DNA from: Adiantum capillus-veneris | Lineage: Eukaryota > Streptophyta > Polypodiopsida > Polypodiales > Pteridaceae | Reading direction: 5' to 3' | Length of the DNA stretch: 64,000 nt | Assembly: GCA_014529385.2 (NCBI GenBank) | Contig: CM043956.1 | Location: 61,255,120-61,319,119, forward strand | Shown: positions 9,857 to 21,551 of the stretch, one piece after another | Numbering within the stretch: position 1 is the stretch's first letter | Layout: each line of letters begins with the position of its first letter | Program-made: the position numbers and the translations under genes | The notes under the pieces: generated by a model | Told to the model about the DNA's origin: nothing | Seen by the model: only the letters and a program-made list of their open reading frames with translations | Database searches by the model: none

Positions 9857-11063
9857 CTATGATGTATCGTGGAAATAGCTAGAACCAACGGCTTCCGAGA
9901 CAAAGCATCTGCCACCAAAATTCTTCTTTCTTTGCACATGGACAATCTGGAAGTAAAATTGTGACAAGATGTTCGCCCACCGCATCTGCTTTTCCGATAG
10001 CTGCTTCTGTGACAAGAAGTAGCGTGAACTCTGATAGTCTGTGAAGACAGTAAAATCCGCTCCGAGTAGGTAATGTCGCCATTGAGTAAGAGCATGGATA
10101 ACCGCCAAAAGCTCTTTCTCATAAATCTGTGCTGTCAATTCCGGCCTTGAAAACAATCTGCTTTCGTAGGCAATGACATGGCCTTCCTGCACCCAGACTA
10201 TGACCACAAGCATCACAATATACTTCAAATGACTTCTGCAAATCCGGCAAAGTCAAAACTGGTCCTGTAGTCAATTTCTCTTTCAATGTCCAAAAGGCAG
10301 TGACCTCTATGGGTCCCCACGAGAAAGGGACTCCTTTTTGCGTCAACCTATGCAAAGGGGAAGCAACCTCTGCAAACTTTCTAATGAACCGCCTGTAGTA
10401 TGAACACAGGCCCAAGAAGCTTCTAACTTCATGAACATTCTTCAATTCGGACCAATCACGGATAGTTTCCATCTTGGCCGGGTCCATTTGCACTCCTGCT
10501 GTTGAGACAATGTGTCCCAAAAAGTGTATCTCGGGTAGGAAAAATTTACTTTTCTTCGCATTAATCACCGACTTGTGATCTCGTAATGCCTGAAAGACAC
10601 GTAGCAGATGTTGCCTATGTTCTTCCTCTTTCTTGGAGAAAACAATGATGTCGTCAAAGAAAGTGCCAACAAATAGTCTATACTCTCGAAAAATCATGTC
10701 CATCATCCGGTTAAATGTTGCTGGAGCATTGGTTAGGCCAAAAGGCATCACCAAAAACTCAAATAACCCAAAAGTCGTCCGAAAAGCTGTCTTGTAGACA
10801 TCTCCCAGCGCGATTCGGATCTAATGATATCCGTTTTTTAAGTCGATCCTGCTAAAGCATGAGGATCCCTATAGTCGGTCAAGAATATCATCGATCCTAG
10901 GAATTGGAAATCTGTTCTTGATGGTGATTTTGTTGAGAGATCTATAATCGATGCACATTCTCCAAGATCCGTCTTTCTTCAAAACCAACAACACTGGAGA
11001 GCAGTACGGTGAAGTATTAGGCTGGATGAGACCCTTTTCCAAGAGGTCTTTCACTTGGTTCAT
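9857..11063 (-). pseudogene. E2 reverse transcriptase and RNase H (broken)
   Basis: RT and RNase H in at least three pieces. 10869-11063 holds the start of the RT ([13 protein letters not shown]). 10119-10754 holds the palm with the catalytic FFDDIIVFS, the thumb and the connection, and the first RNase H Asp (YCDACGHS). 9857-10228 holds the later RNase H motifs (IYEKELLAVIHAL, FTDYQSSRYF). Stops near 10822 and 10865 and a frameshift near 10200 separate them. The piece order matches E1. Confidence 0.88.
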
Positions 11064-11745
11064 AATTTCTTCGTTCTAGGCCCGGCTCACACGGTAAGGT
11101 GGCCAGTTCGGTGGTGTGCTTCTTGGTAGCAGATAAATGGTATGATCCTCAGGACGAGCGGGTGGTAACTCGCCTAGCAGGCCCTCTGAAAAGCAATCAG
11201 CATGACTGTGGAGAAAATCTTGGCGTTCTTTATCAAGTTTAGACATATTTGTCCTATACTCATCATTCAACTCTCTCAAAAAGATCGAGTAAACAAACAG
11301 ATTGGATTTCATTAATTTGGAAACAGCCGAAGCCGATACAATAGGGACAACCTCGCCCTTAAGTTTCACATCAAGTACAATAGTTCGGCCCTTCTCTGTA
11401 GTCAAAGTCGCTTCTCACGTCCGATAGTCGACCGCGGCGTTGTTCTTGTGGTACCAGGGAATTTCCAGGAGGACATCACAACCTCCAAGGGCATTATGTA
11501 GAAGTCCTCGTGCTCCAAATACCCTTGACAATGCAACCTAAGTTCTTCCAATGACAGGTGTAATGGCTACGTCCCTGCCGGGTGCTGCTAGAACTGCCTC
11601 TGCTAGTGATCCCATCCGATCGGGTGTGATCTCGAGCTGCGCCGCCAATTCAGGTGAAATGAAGTCGGCCTTGGCTCCTCCATCAAAGAAGACCCGGGCT
11701 TCTTGGTCTTTCACTTGCCCCAAGCTCGACAAAGTTCTGTACTCT
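11064..11745 (-). pseudogene. E2 protease and linker to RT (broken)
   Basis: The protease active site FFDGGAKADF is at about 11690 on the minus strand, aligning with FFDPGAKANF of E1. The linker 11076-11405 matches the E1 region before the RT. A frameshift near 11420-11540 divides them. Confidence 0.8.
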
Positions 11746-12669
11746 CGTCAATCGTGCTTGGGTCAGTACCCATGCAATCTGGAACAAGTCTTGCTTTCAT
11801 CTTGCCTTTTTGTCCACGTTCCTCAGCTACTTTCGAACCCTTAGGCTTGTCTTCATCTTTGTCGTTCTGTTCTTTCGGTGCGTTTTTAGGGCACTTCGCG
11901 GAGATGTGCCCAGATTCCCCGCATCCAAAGCACTTCCCCTCTTTGATGTAAAGAGCTCTCTCTTGAAGAGTGAGCTTGGGTCGTGCATCCTTTTCTTTCT
12001 TTTATTGGTTGCTCTTCTTCTTTCTACTTTCATTGTTCGAAGTCTGTTCGGTCCTTTGCGTCATGATTTCATCTGTGGGGTAGGTCAAACTGCTTGAATG
12101 AATGGCAAAACCCCATTTCGCATGACTCATCAGTTCTTGAATGGAATCTGACTTTTGCTCTCAGCAGTGATCTTGGATCTCTGTAGGAAGTCCCAAGGTA
12201 AACCGCTTAAGAGATCTTAAATGAAGAGGCTGGTAGAAAAGAGCTCGAGAATCTCTCGCAATATGCGTCCAATGTATCCTTCTTGGTCATCCGAAGATGG
12301 TTCCAAGAGTTCGTATGTCGCCTTCGTACTCCCGAGTCAGCCGAGAAGAAATAAAAAGCCTTTTAAATTTCAGCCATTTAATTGGCGTTGTCTTCTTTAA
12401 TAGAAGCGTGGACCACCAAGTTTGAGCATTTCCCTTGAAGTAAGAGGTAGCCCTCCGGATCTTGGAGTGCTCTGAGTAACACCCTCGGGAGAAAGCTATG
12501 TCAAACTGCTGTATGAAGGCCAAAGCCTTCGAGATGCCGTGTCAAAATTAATTGAGTGTCCACCTTCTTTAAACTCTCGAACTTTCTTGCTTTTATCCTC
12601 CAGAAAGTCATACTGGTTGGCTTTATAGAAATTCTTCTTCTTTGCATAGAATTTGCTGTCATTGGAGTC
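11746..12669 (-). pseudogene. E2 gag, C-terminal half (broken, interrupted by E3)
   Basis: A CCHC zinc knuckle is encoded at about 11890-11930 (CFGCGESGHISAKC). The gag core block (NAQTWWSTLLLKK) is at about 12380-12440. The part next to 12669 (FYAKKKNFYKANQYDF) joins in frame to the N-terminal gag beyond E3, at the target duplication GAGTC/TAGTC. Stops and frameshifts are numerous. Confidence 0.82.
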
Positions 12670-14634
12670 TGTCACAAACGGGAGCGCATAACAATATAAA
12701 ATACATTCGGATAAATAGGATTTATCACTTATTACTGAAGCCAGAGGATAAAGAGAGAAATAAATAGAGAGAGAGATAGAGAGTGAGAAGATCGACACAG
12801 TACTGGACCAGAAAATGGGTTGATCCCCCCCCGTAATAGTATCTTTATTACTGAGGAGAAGTCTATACAAGCACTTGAACCGAACGTATTACCACGTTCG
12901 TTCTAGAATAAGACTTGATGGTTCCCGGAAGCCTCAGCTTCCGATTCCTAGGGCAAAACCCTATTCCAAGGAACTTCCGTTCCTTATTCCAATTCCTCGA
13001 GAATCAAGGTTCTCGCCTCTGGATCTCACCTTCCAGACTCAGGGCATGGCATCCCTGCAACCCTTTTCCAACTCCCTTTCCAGAGTCCTCTTCCTGCAGA
13101 ACAACTCTGCTTTCCCGGACACGAAATCCTTACTTGGGAATCCCAACTTCCGGATCACAACTTGAGAGACTACCTCTCTCCGATCCGTGGATCTACTTCC
13201 CAAACTCGGGTACGAAACCCTTGGGCTGATCTGGCTCTAGTTCCTCAGAGCGCTTTTCTCCTGCAGAGGCTCATACCTTCCTCTGCTCCTACTCCCTCAC
13301 TAAGAGGAAGTACACCTGCAAACAATTACTCAGAGTTCATAACATGAAAATCGTTACCTTCAAAGTCTCGACGCTCGAAACGTAACTCCGTTCTCGAAAA
13401 GCAATTCCCCGGAAGAGATCTCTCCATAGAAAATCCTCTCTTCCAATCCTACACACAAAAGAGGTGTGTTCTCGGGTTCCATCTCGTAAATCAGCCCCGT
13501 CTACGACGTTTATGGGCTGAAAACAGAGAAAAACAGCAACTTGTCGCGATGGAAACACGCTTCGTAGGCACTTCTTCGCGAGGGAACTCGCGCACTGGGT
13601 CTTGGCGACATCTGGTACACTTGGGGCAGCCATGGGCATCACCGGCAACGTCTTCTTTACGGCTGAAATCTGCAACAACATCTCCTCCTTGCAAAGATTG
13701 GTCCTCCTCTCTGAGTGAGGGCATGTGATGCTTTTATAGCTCCTAGCCACGGGCACGAATAGCTGCTCGCGTAGAGATCGCGGCCGGTTTTTTTTTTTTT
13801 CGTTCTGCCATAAAAAGAGAGAGAGAAAACGCTGGCTGATCTGTTGCCTTATTTATGAGATGGCTGCCCACTTATTAAATGGGCGGCCGGCGTATTTTAA
13901 AAAATAGTCTGAACCTGCCCAAAAACTCAATAAAACCTTATAAGTTAAAAACAATGCTTTCACAGCACTTCCTAGGCGTCCCTGGATGCAATCACACGCA
14001 CAATTGCAATGCAAACATAAACTTCCTCGCGGGAAAGCATCTGCTTTCCCGAAAAGCAATCCCGCTTTCTCAGAAAGCATCTGTTTTTCCTCAAAGTTTC
14101 CTCTGAACCCATCTTCATTCAAGTGCTTGCTTTTCCTTGTGCACAATTCTAACACAGTTCGGAATTTCCTCCCGACTATGGATATTCCCTTTCCGATGCA
14201 CCCGTCACCCACCTTGTGACGCATCAGGAATACCCATCACCTAGTCCTTTCCTACCGAACTTACGGTACAATCTCCTTCACGATGCTCTATGTCACTCAT
14301 CCTATGACGCATCAGAGATGTCCGTTCCGAGATGGTCGGATACTTCTTTCCGATGCTCCCTGTCACCCATCCGATGTGACGCATCAGAAGTACCCGTTCC
14401 TGGTGGCCTTACAGATATTCCCGTTCTCAGTGTTCCCGTCATTACTTTAAATGACGCACTAGGAATACTCTGTACTCGGATGTCTCCAGTGAGAAAAACC
14501 CTCTCACTTAAAATTCCAATAATTCATTTAGAATTATTTTTCCTTGGTGTTCCAAGCGAGAAAACCCTCTCACTTATAAATCCAATAATTCATTTAGAAT
14601 TATTTTTCTGTCAGATAAAGCCAATTTGGCAACA
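12670..14634 (-). repeat. E3 3' LTR (1965 bp)
   Basis: A direct repeat of 17621-19537. It has about 45 bp near 12860-12906 that the other LTR lacks. Both LTRs contain a T tract near 13790, an AG-rich stretch near 13820 and several copies of a GATGC...CATC(A/C)-type short motif near 14190-14400. Confidence 0.95.
13730..13742 (-). promoter_or_regulatory. TATA box candidate in E3 LTR
   Basis: The minus strand reads GAGCTATAAAAGCATC, a close plant TATA-box match. The same box is in the other LTR at about 18633-18645, where it would drive E3 transcription. It is judged by sequence only. Confidence 0.5.
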
Positions 14635-14650
14635 TCCCTCTCACTTATAA
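14635..14650 (-). other. E3 polypurine tract
   Basis: The minus strand reads AAGTGAGAGGGA immediately before the 3' LTR. Confidence 0.65.
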
Positions 14651-14920
14651 ACAGTTGTCCTCAACTGTAGAGGTCCAACTGAACTGCCAAGGAGAAATCG
14701 GAAAAATTCCAAATCTTTCTCAATGGTGAGTTGAGCTAGTCCTTTCTCAAAAGAGAACTTAAAAATTTAATTAAACAAAAATTCAATAATTCAATACTTA
14801 CCTTACCGGTTCATGTCTTTCCTCTAGGACCTCGAGGATATCCCTCACCCTTCATTAAAGTTACAAGCCATATAAGAACTCGTCATTCGCGTCTTTCCAA
14901 CAGATTGGAAGTTTCCTCAT

Positions 14921-15370
14921 CCGAGAATCTGTTAACTCAATTCCACCTTCTCAATTTTGAGAAGAATAAACCTCCTAGAAATCAATCTAGGTCTATGTCC
15001 TTGCGCATAACCTTGCGCTATTAGTCCTGAGGATATTAAACCTCTTGTGTCCTCTCACATAGGGCATGTCGAGAGCATTAAGTTCATGTGAATGTTCCTG
15101 TGGGCAGACAAAGTGTGCTATCTTACCAAAGTAAGTTCTTACTTTGCTTTGGGTAGGCCAATTGTTCTGATCCAAAGTTTCCTTATCCGAGACTCTGTTA
15201 ACTTGATTCCGTCTTCTCAAATTCGAGAAGAATAATCTTCCTAGAAATCAATCTAGGTATCTGTCCTTGCGCATAATCCTGCGCTGTTAGTCCAGAGGGT
15301 ATTAAACCTCTTGTGTCCTCCCACATAGGGAATGCCCAAGTCATAGAGCATTAAGCTCGATGTCTTTCTT
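14921..15370. repeat. Degenerate tandem duplication inside E3
   Basis: Two copies of a segment of about 190 bp (about 14921-15110 and 15187-15370). They share blocks around TCTGTTAAC, CTAGAAATCAATCTAGG, GTCCTTGCGCATAA and AACCTCTTGTGTCCTC. No coding potential was recognised here. The surrounding 14650-16600 holds no gene that I can support. Confidence 0.7.
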
Positions 15371-16899
15371 TCACAAACAAAGTTTGCGATCACCTTAGAG
15401 AAGGTTCTTGTTCCAGTCCGTCGCTCAACGTAGGTGGACGGTTCCAATCCGAAGATTCCTTGTGCACGGCGGCACTTTCTTCTAATCTTTTCCTCCTACG
15501 AGTTATTACCACCAGCAGTGTTTTCTCGACGCCCATTAGAGTCTCTTCCTTACAATATCATAAAAAATGATTTACCTTGCGAGCATCAATGACGCCTTGC
15601 AAAATCTCAAGCAGATAGGATTCTAGCCATAGCATTTTCTGAACGTACGTTCAAACCTCGTTCACAATAGAGCGAACCCTCTTTGATTCTCAGGGATGTT
15701 CTTCCATATGTAATTCTTACCATTTTGAAACGGTTGGCGAACTATATTCTTACGAACATAATAGTTTGAATTTATTCGAGCAGCGTGTAAATGCTACTTG
15801 ACCTGCTCATGGAGAAACATATACCGCAACCAAAAGTTGCTACTGTAATGGTAAAGGCACATAGCGTACTCAATGATCAACGACCATCAGAAAACCTCTT
15901 CTCCGTAGAGAAACTCAAATTCCTTCTACCAAACACATCTCAAATAGAGATTCTCGTGTCGGAATATCCTTGCGCGCAAAAAGGCGCTCAAGAGAGTATA
16001 ACAAACTCTCGTCCAGTTCCTTGGCATAGGTCTGCATCTTCGTGTGTTATCCATGTACTCAAAAGTGTACATAATTCTTAAGCTGTGTTAAAGTTTCGAT
16101 GAACCTGGGAAATTACCTTCCCTTCGTAAGATCCTTAGAGCGAAGACGCTCAACTTGATGATCACTTGGCTCGATCTTAGAGCAAAACCCGCTCATCAAA
16201 TAATCTAGGATTTTAATCCTTGGATTCCTCAAGCACAGGCCGTAGTCGTCGCTTGTTCCTTCCCTCCTAAAGAGAGTGTTCATTCACTTGTGCAAAAAGC
16301 ACTACCATATCTTCCCTTACCGGGTAGGGGGTGTGGGCTTAAAGAGTACTCAAGCTTCATGAAAGCTTTTCTTTGCTTGAAAACTCAGAATGGTTCCTTC
16401 ATAATTTCCTACCCGCAATAGCAGGTAATTTGTTGGAGAACTGCCGGATACCAAATCAATCATGGACCTTCCGGATGGTTAAGCAAAGCAGTTCATCGTA
16501 TAAACAATGTTCTGACTCAACCTTACTCTCATAAACACTCGAGAGTGATTGTCCTGGTTAGACACAACCATACCTCGTGCAAAAGAGCAAACAAGCATAA
16601 TGCACTTTATGATTTCCTCAAAGATGTAACTTTGATTAAAAACCTGCCCTCTCACTTAAAGTTCAAGGGTCTTCTATTCAAGAACTCAGGAGTTAGCTTT
16701 AATTCCCTTACTCCAAACTTTCTGTGTTCAATGTTTCCCGTCCCACCACGGGGATTGGATTCTATGTACACTAAGGTGTACACTTTCAGCTTTGTATTGC
16801 TGACTCCACCATCTGCTGCAAAGTATCTTGCAGATGGGTTTACAAATTCAGGCAAAAGTCCTTCGTTAAATTTGTTCATCTTTCCTTCCTCAGAGAGGA

Positions 16900-17260
16900 T
16901 CAAGAATGGAGCTACCTTGGCAAGAGTGAACCACTACTTTCTTTGACTCACTCGTGTTCCTATTGGGCAAACCGATCCCAATCTTCTTGGATGCCTTCTT
17001 CAAAGCATAGAGGAAAAAAATTTGTCAAAAAATTCAGCCTTGAATTGAATCCAAGTCTTGTTGTAAGTTCCTTGCAGAGCTTTGGTATACCACCAAGTAC
17101 TTGCAATCCCCTTGAGGTGTTTAATCACATGCCTCATCTTCGACGCTTTTTCAGAAATTGCCGTTTGCAAAGGCAACTTCAAACTTGTCGAATCAATGCG
17201 GTAGCTTTCGGGGCATCTTCCCTTCCGTCAAAAGTATCAAACTTGATTGGAAGTGTTCCT
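16900..17260 (-). pseudogene. E3 gag fragment
   Basis: The minus-strand reading at 17000-17182 carries the gag core pattern LKGIASTWWYTKAL and WIQFKAEFFDKFF, which aligns with the TWW blocks of E1 and E2 gag. The upstream frame near 17210-17260 has a KFDTFDG-like start of the same domain. Stops break it. No zinc knuckle was found. Confidence 0.65.
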
Positions 17261-17607
17261 AGGTCTAGAGACCTTCATATCCTTCCCGGAATGACGGGAT
17301 TTCATGGCTATAGTTCTGGATTGACGTTCATGGATATTTTTTGGATTCTGAAGAATCTCGAGCATTCCGCTCCTTGGATTCTCTAGGTTCTTGAGCATCA
17401 TGCTCTTGTCGCCTTCTCAGAGAATCCCAAGCCTTGTGTCGACTTCTTGCAGAGAGGAAAAATAAAAAATAAAAAAAATTCCAACTCTACGAGCTTTTCC
17501 TTGCAGGACTTACGGTTCCGCCTGCTTACTTCTCTCTTGGCTTGTCATGGCTTCTTCCCGTATCTTCCTAGAGTCGTCCTCCTTTACAGAGAAAGAGAGG
17601 AGACCAT

Positions 17608-17619
17608 GCTCTGATACCA
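17608..17619 (-). other. E3 primer-binding site, initiator tRNA-Met
   Basis: The minus strand reads TGGTATCAGAGC, the complement of the 3' end of plant initiator tRNA-Met, one base from the 5' LTR. Confidence 0.9.
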
Positions 17620-17620
17620 C

Positions 17621-19537
17621 TGTCACAAACGGGAGCGCATAACAATATAAAATACATTCGGATAAATAGGATTTATCACTTATTACTGAAGCCAGAGGAT
17701 AAAGAGAGAAATAAATAGAGAGAGAGATAGAGAGTGAGAAGATCGACACAGTACTGGGGACCAGAAGATGGGTTGGTCCCCCCCCGTAATAGTATTTTTA
17801 TTACTGAGGAGAATAAGACTTGATGGTTCCCGGAAGCCTCAGCTTCCGATTCCTAGGGCAAAACCCTATTCCAAGGAACTTCCATTCCTTATTCCAATTC
17901 CTCGAGAATCAGGGTTCTCGCCTCTGGATCTCACCTTCTAGACTCAGGGCATGGCATCCCTGCAACTTTCCAACTCTCTTTCCAGAGTCCTCTTCCCGCA
18001 GAACAACTCTACTTTCCTGGACACGAAGTCCTTACTTGGGAATCCCAACTTCCGGATCACAACTTGAGAGACTACCTCTCTCCGATCCGTGGATCTACTT
18101 CCCAAACTCGAGTACGAAACCCTTGGGCTGATCTGGCTCTAGTTCCTCAGAGCGCTTTTCTCCTACAGAGGCTCATACCTTCCTCTGCTCCTACTCCCTC
18201 ACTAAGAGGAAGTACACCTGCAAACAATTACTCAGAGTTCATAACATGAAAATCGTTACCTTCAAAGTCTCGACGCTCGAAACGTAACTCCGTTCTCGAA
18301 AATCAATTCCCCGGAAGAGATCTCTCCATAGAAAATCCTCTCTTCCAATCCTACACACAAAAGAGGTGTGTTCTCGGGTTCCTTCTCGTAAATCAGCCCC
18401 GTCTACGACGTTTATGGGCTGAAAACAGAGAAAAACAGCAACTTGTCGCGATGGAAACACGCTTCGTAGGCACTTCTTCGCGAGGGAACTCGCGCACTGG
18501 GTCTTGGCGACATCTGGTACACTTGGGGCAGCCATGGGCATCACCGGCAACGTCTTCTTTACGGCTGAAATCTGCAACAACATCTCCTCCTTGCAAAGAT
18601 TGGTCCTCCTCTCTGAGTGAGGGCATGTGATGCTTTTATAGCTCCTAGCCACGGGCACGAATAGCTGCTCGCGTAGAGATCGCGGCCGGTTTTTTTTTTT
18701 CTTCGTTCTGCCAGAAAAAGAGAGAGAGAAAACGCTGGCTGATCTGTTGCCTTATTTATGAGATGGCTGCCCACTTATTAAATGGGCGGCCGGCGTATTT
18801 TAAAAAATAGTCTGAACCTGCCCAAAAACTCAATAAAACCTTATAAGTTAAAAACAATGCTTTCACAGCACTTCCCAGGCGTCCCTGGATGCAATCACAC
18901 GCACAATTGCAATGCAAACATAAACTTCCTCGCGGGAAAGCATCTGCTTTCCCGAAAAGCAATCCCGCTTTCTCAGAAAGCATCTGTTTTTCCTCAAAGT
19001 TTCCTCTGAACCCATCTTCATTCAAGTGCTTGCTTTTCCTTGTGCACAATTCTAACACAGTTCGGAATTTCCTCCCGACTATGGATATTCCCTTTCCGAT
19101 GCACCCGTCACCCACCTTGTGACGCATCAGGAATACCCATCACCTAGTCCTTTCCTACCGAACTTACGGTACAATCTCCTTCACGATGCTCTATGTCACC
19201 CATCCTATGATGCATCAGAGATGTCCGTTCCTGGATGGTCGGATACTTTTTTTCGATGCTCCCTGTCACCCATCCGATGTGACGCATCAGAAGTACCCGT
19301 TCCTGGTGGCCTTACAGATATTCCCGTTCTCAGTGTTCCCGTTATTACTTTAAATGACGCACTAGGAATACTCTGTACTCGGATGTCTCCAGTGAGAAAA
19401 ACCCTCTCACTTAAAATTCCAATAATTCATTTAGAATTATTTTTCCTTGGTGTTCCAAGCGAGAAAACCCTCTCACTTATAAATCCAATAATTCATTCAG
19501 AATTATTTTTCTGTCAGATAAAGCCAATTTGGCAACA
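17621..19537 (-). repeat. E3 5' LTR (1917 bp)
   Basis: A direct repeat of 12670-14634. It is shorter, mainly through the ~45-bp absence near 17812. Ends are TGTCAC and CAACA. Confidence 0.95.
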
Positions 19538-20208
19538 TAGTCCGAACTATCCGAAGACGAGTCCTCAGTAGAACTGTCCGAAACTAGGCGAGATTTAGAA
19601 TTCTTTGCCTTTTTCTTGCCCTTTCCAAAGCTTTGCTTTTTGCTTCGCTTTTTCCCTTTTCTATCTTCTTCGCTCGAGTCAGAGTAGCTAGAAGAACTGT
19701 CAGCAGAAGAAGAAGAAGAACTGGATACTCCTTCAAATCTGACATGCTTTTTCTGCTTTCTTGCCAAGGCAAAAGCAGATTGCCGACCCAAATAACCCAG
19801 GAAGTCAGTTCCTTTCTTTTGCTTTTTGTTGTGCTTTTCAGCTTTGTTCTGCACGTCAAAAAGTTGAGAAATCCGTGTATCAACCACCTCTTCTAATTCT
19901 TGCTCTGTAAACATCCTTGTAGTAGGAGGTTTCTTGAGTGCCGGTTTGAGGGGTGGTTTTGTGGTTTGCCACCAGTGTGAGTGCACCTCATCGAAGGAGG
20001 TCTGGGTCATAAATTTTGCAAATTTCGGGTCCTTCGCAAAATTTAGCATCATCTTTGTTGCATTGTCGATCAATCGTCGACGCTCCATCTCTTCAAGCTC
20101 CGCCTGAGTAGGCCGAGGCGGGCCGTGCTCCTCGCGTGAATCTTCATCGTGATCTCTTCGCGCATCTCCGGATGCAGAGGAAGTCGACTGATCTCTGTCT
20201 GAATCCAT
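19538..20208 (-). pseudogene. E2 gag, N-terminal half (cut by E3)
   Basis: An open minus-strand frame from ATG 20208 to the E3 junction. The start is acidic and Arg-rich, then a helix-rich region with MMLNFAKDPKFAKFM, which corresponds to the Gag N-terminal region of E1 (NPKFMEFL). It is followed by basic Lys stretches and a long Ser/Asp run. The frame is intact up to 19538 and continues at 12669 across the insertion. An upstream in-frame Met at 20289 lies inside the LTR and is not the likely start. Confidence 0.8.
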
Positions 20209-20258
20209 AAGTGCCGTGTTAAAGGATCGGATTTCCCGGAAGAAGAGAAATCGGCCGT

Positions 20259-20270
20259 GCTCTGATACCA
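20259..20270 (-). other. E2 primer-binding site, initiator tRNA-Met
   Basis: The minus strand reads TGGTATCAGAGC directly after the LTR end (TGTAACAG on plus at 20272). Confidence 0.9.
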
Positions 20271-20271
20271 C

Positions 20272-20630
20272 TGTAACAGACTTGGACACTCCAAGTCAAG
20301 ATTCTACCGCGACACAACAGGAATTCACTTCAAAACAGTTCACTATTCACAATTGATTCGACCCGGCCTGGCAAAGTTCGGTGCCTAGAGATATTGGCCC
20401 CAAAGATTGGCGCCCCTTTCGGTATTTCTTTTTGAATTAATCCGTTGTACAAAGTACAAGGGAGTGATTGGGTCTCACTCACAGACTCTGCGTCCAGATG
20501 CTCTGCAGATTGGGAGCCCAACTACACTTGTGAAGAGTTACAAGGGATGCCAAAAGCAGAGCCCCAAAAGCTTCATAAAAATAAAGCAATTTCTCTCTCA
20601 AGCCATTGCTTGGCAAATAAAGCAAAACTA

Positions 20631-20694
<64 letters not shown>

Positions 20695-20856
20695 CAAATT
20701 GCGTAGAGTAAAAACAGCCCCAAAAGCTGCCGTACAATTGCTTTTTTTTTCCGTACGCAATCTGCCAAGTCAGCATGTCCGTACGGCTTCCATGTTTTCC
20801 GGTGCAGTCTGCGGAGGCGTCCGTACGACGCCTGCCACGTCAACAATGCAGGACAT
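20272..20856 (-). repeat. E2 5' LTR (outer end uncertain)
   Basis: Begins TGTAACAG next to the PBS. It shares with the E1 LTR the block TTGGCGCCCCTTTCGGTATT and scattered TCCGTA and CAGCCCCAAA motifs, showing the two LTR families are related. A (CT)n tract of about 59 bp (20635-20693) is inside. The right end is put at CAGGACA just before a (GT)n tract, but there is no second copy in the window to prove it. Confidence 0.6.
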
Positions 20857-21023
20857 GTGTGTGTGTGTGTGTGTGTGTACTAGGAAGCTACATCACCAGT
20901 TTGTGACACTAACATCATCATGGCTTAGTGTTGTAAGCTAATGTTCGATAAAGGTGCTGTTGTGTCGTCTACAAGTGCTATTGGCAGAAGCTACTTCTCT
21001 TCATGGTATGGTGACAACGAGCA
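20857..21023. repeat. (GT)n tract and unassigned spacer
   Basis: A (GT)11-like tract at about 20857-20878, then about 140 bp without a recognisable gene. It may be the tail of an older copia-type element whose LTR follows at 21024. Confidence 0.4.
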
Positions 21024-21201
21024 TCTAGTTTTAGCATCTCAAGTAAATTGCCCAATGTGAACCCAATATTATTTTGGCTTTAGGTATTTATTTTACTTAT
21101 TTGTCAAAGTCTGGGTAGAGCAATTTGCGAAGGTGAGTATATAAGCACCACCTTGCCCCCATTGTATTATCATCAATTCATTGCTAGGGTTGGTTGTTTC
21201 A

Positions 21202-21258
<57 letters not shown>

Positions 21259-21260
21259 TA
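21024..21260 (+). repeat. Degenerate copia-type LTR with (CT)n
   Basis: Similar over its length to the LTRs of E4 and E5: GCATCTCAAGT, GCCCAATGTG, the GGTATTTATTTTACTTATTTG block, TATA-like TATATAAGCA and a (CT)n tract (21204-21254). The start is eroded. It ends at GTGTATTCCC, where E4 begins. Confidence 0.75.
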
Positions 21261-21265
21261 TTCCC

Positions 21266-21456
21266 TGTTAAAGTTTAGGCATCTCAAGTGAACTGCCCAA
21301 TGTGGTCCCATTATTTAGTTTGGCTTTTAGGTATTTATTTTACTTATTTGTCAAAGTTTTGGGTAGGGCAATTTACTGGGCTTCCTGTATAAGAAACCCC
21401 TTGCCTCCATTGCATACACATTCACTTATTCATTGCCAAGATTGATTGGTTCAGGA

Positions 21457-21503
<47 letters not shown>

Positions 21504-21539
21504 CTTGGTCTCTACACGTTCGCATTGTCGACTTTGACA
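21266..21539 (+). repeat. E4 left LTR (274 bp)
   Basis: TGTTAAAG...TTTGACA, the same length as the left LTR of E5. It contains a TATAAG box near 21387 and a (CT)n tract at about 21458-21501, followed by CCCCTTGGTCTCTAC. Confidence 0.88.
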
Positions 21540-21551
21540 TGGTATCAGAGT
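21540..21551 (+). other. E4 primer-binding site, initiator tRNA-Met
   Basis: TGGTATCAGAG immediately after the LTR; the 12th base is changed (T for C). Confidence 0.88.

Larger units (their letters stand above)
8705..12669 (-). mobile_element. E2 chromovirus, middle fragment (gag C-end to chromodomain)
   Basis: The body of the host element between the two nested insertions. In minus-strand order it holds the second half of gag, protease, RT, RNase H, integrase and most of the chromodomain. Many stops and frameshifts are spread over it, far more than in E1, fitting its position as the older, outer layer. Residue-level similarity to E1 is obvious throughout, so they are members of one chromovirus lineage. 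Confidence 0.9.
12670..19537 (-). mobile_element. E3: non-autonomous LTR element nested in E2 gag
   Basis: A 6.9-kb element with LTRs of 1965 and 1917 bp (TGTCAC...CAACA) and only 2986 bp inside. The PBS at the right LTR is initiator tRNA-Met type, and a purine tract (AAGTGAGAGGGA on minus) precedes the left LTR, so it lies on the minus strand. The inside has a decayed gag fragment and no protease, RT or integrase, so it must be moved by another element's enzymes (LARD or TR-GAG type). The flanking pentamers GAGTC and TAGTC match at four of five bases, and the E2 gag reads on across the site. Confidence 0.93.

Noticed and set aside
12875-13756. Several open frames of 60-140 codons in both E3 LTRs
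   Set aside because: They are duplicated because the LTRs are, have no domain, and lie in LTR non-coding sequence.
20640-20846. Long open frames of alternating Arg-Glu or Leu-Ser (also near 21450, 29850, 48090 and 62400)
   Set aside because: These are translations of (CT)n/(GA)n tracts and not genes.
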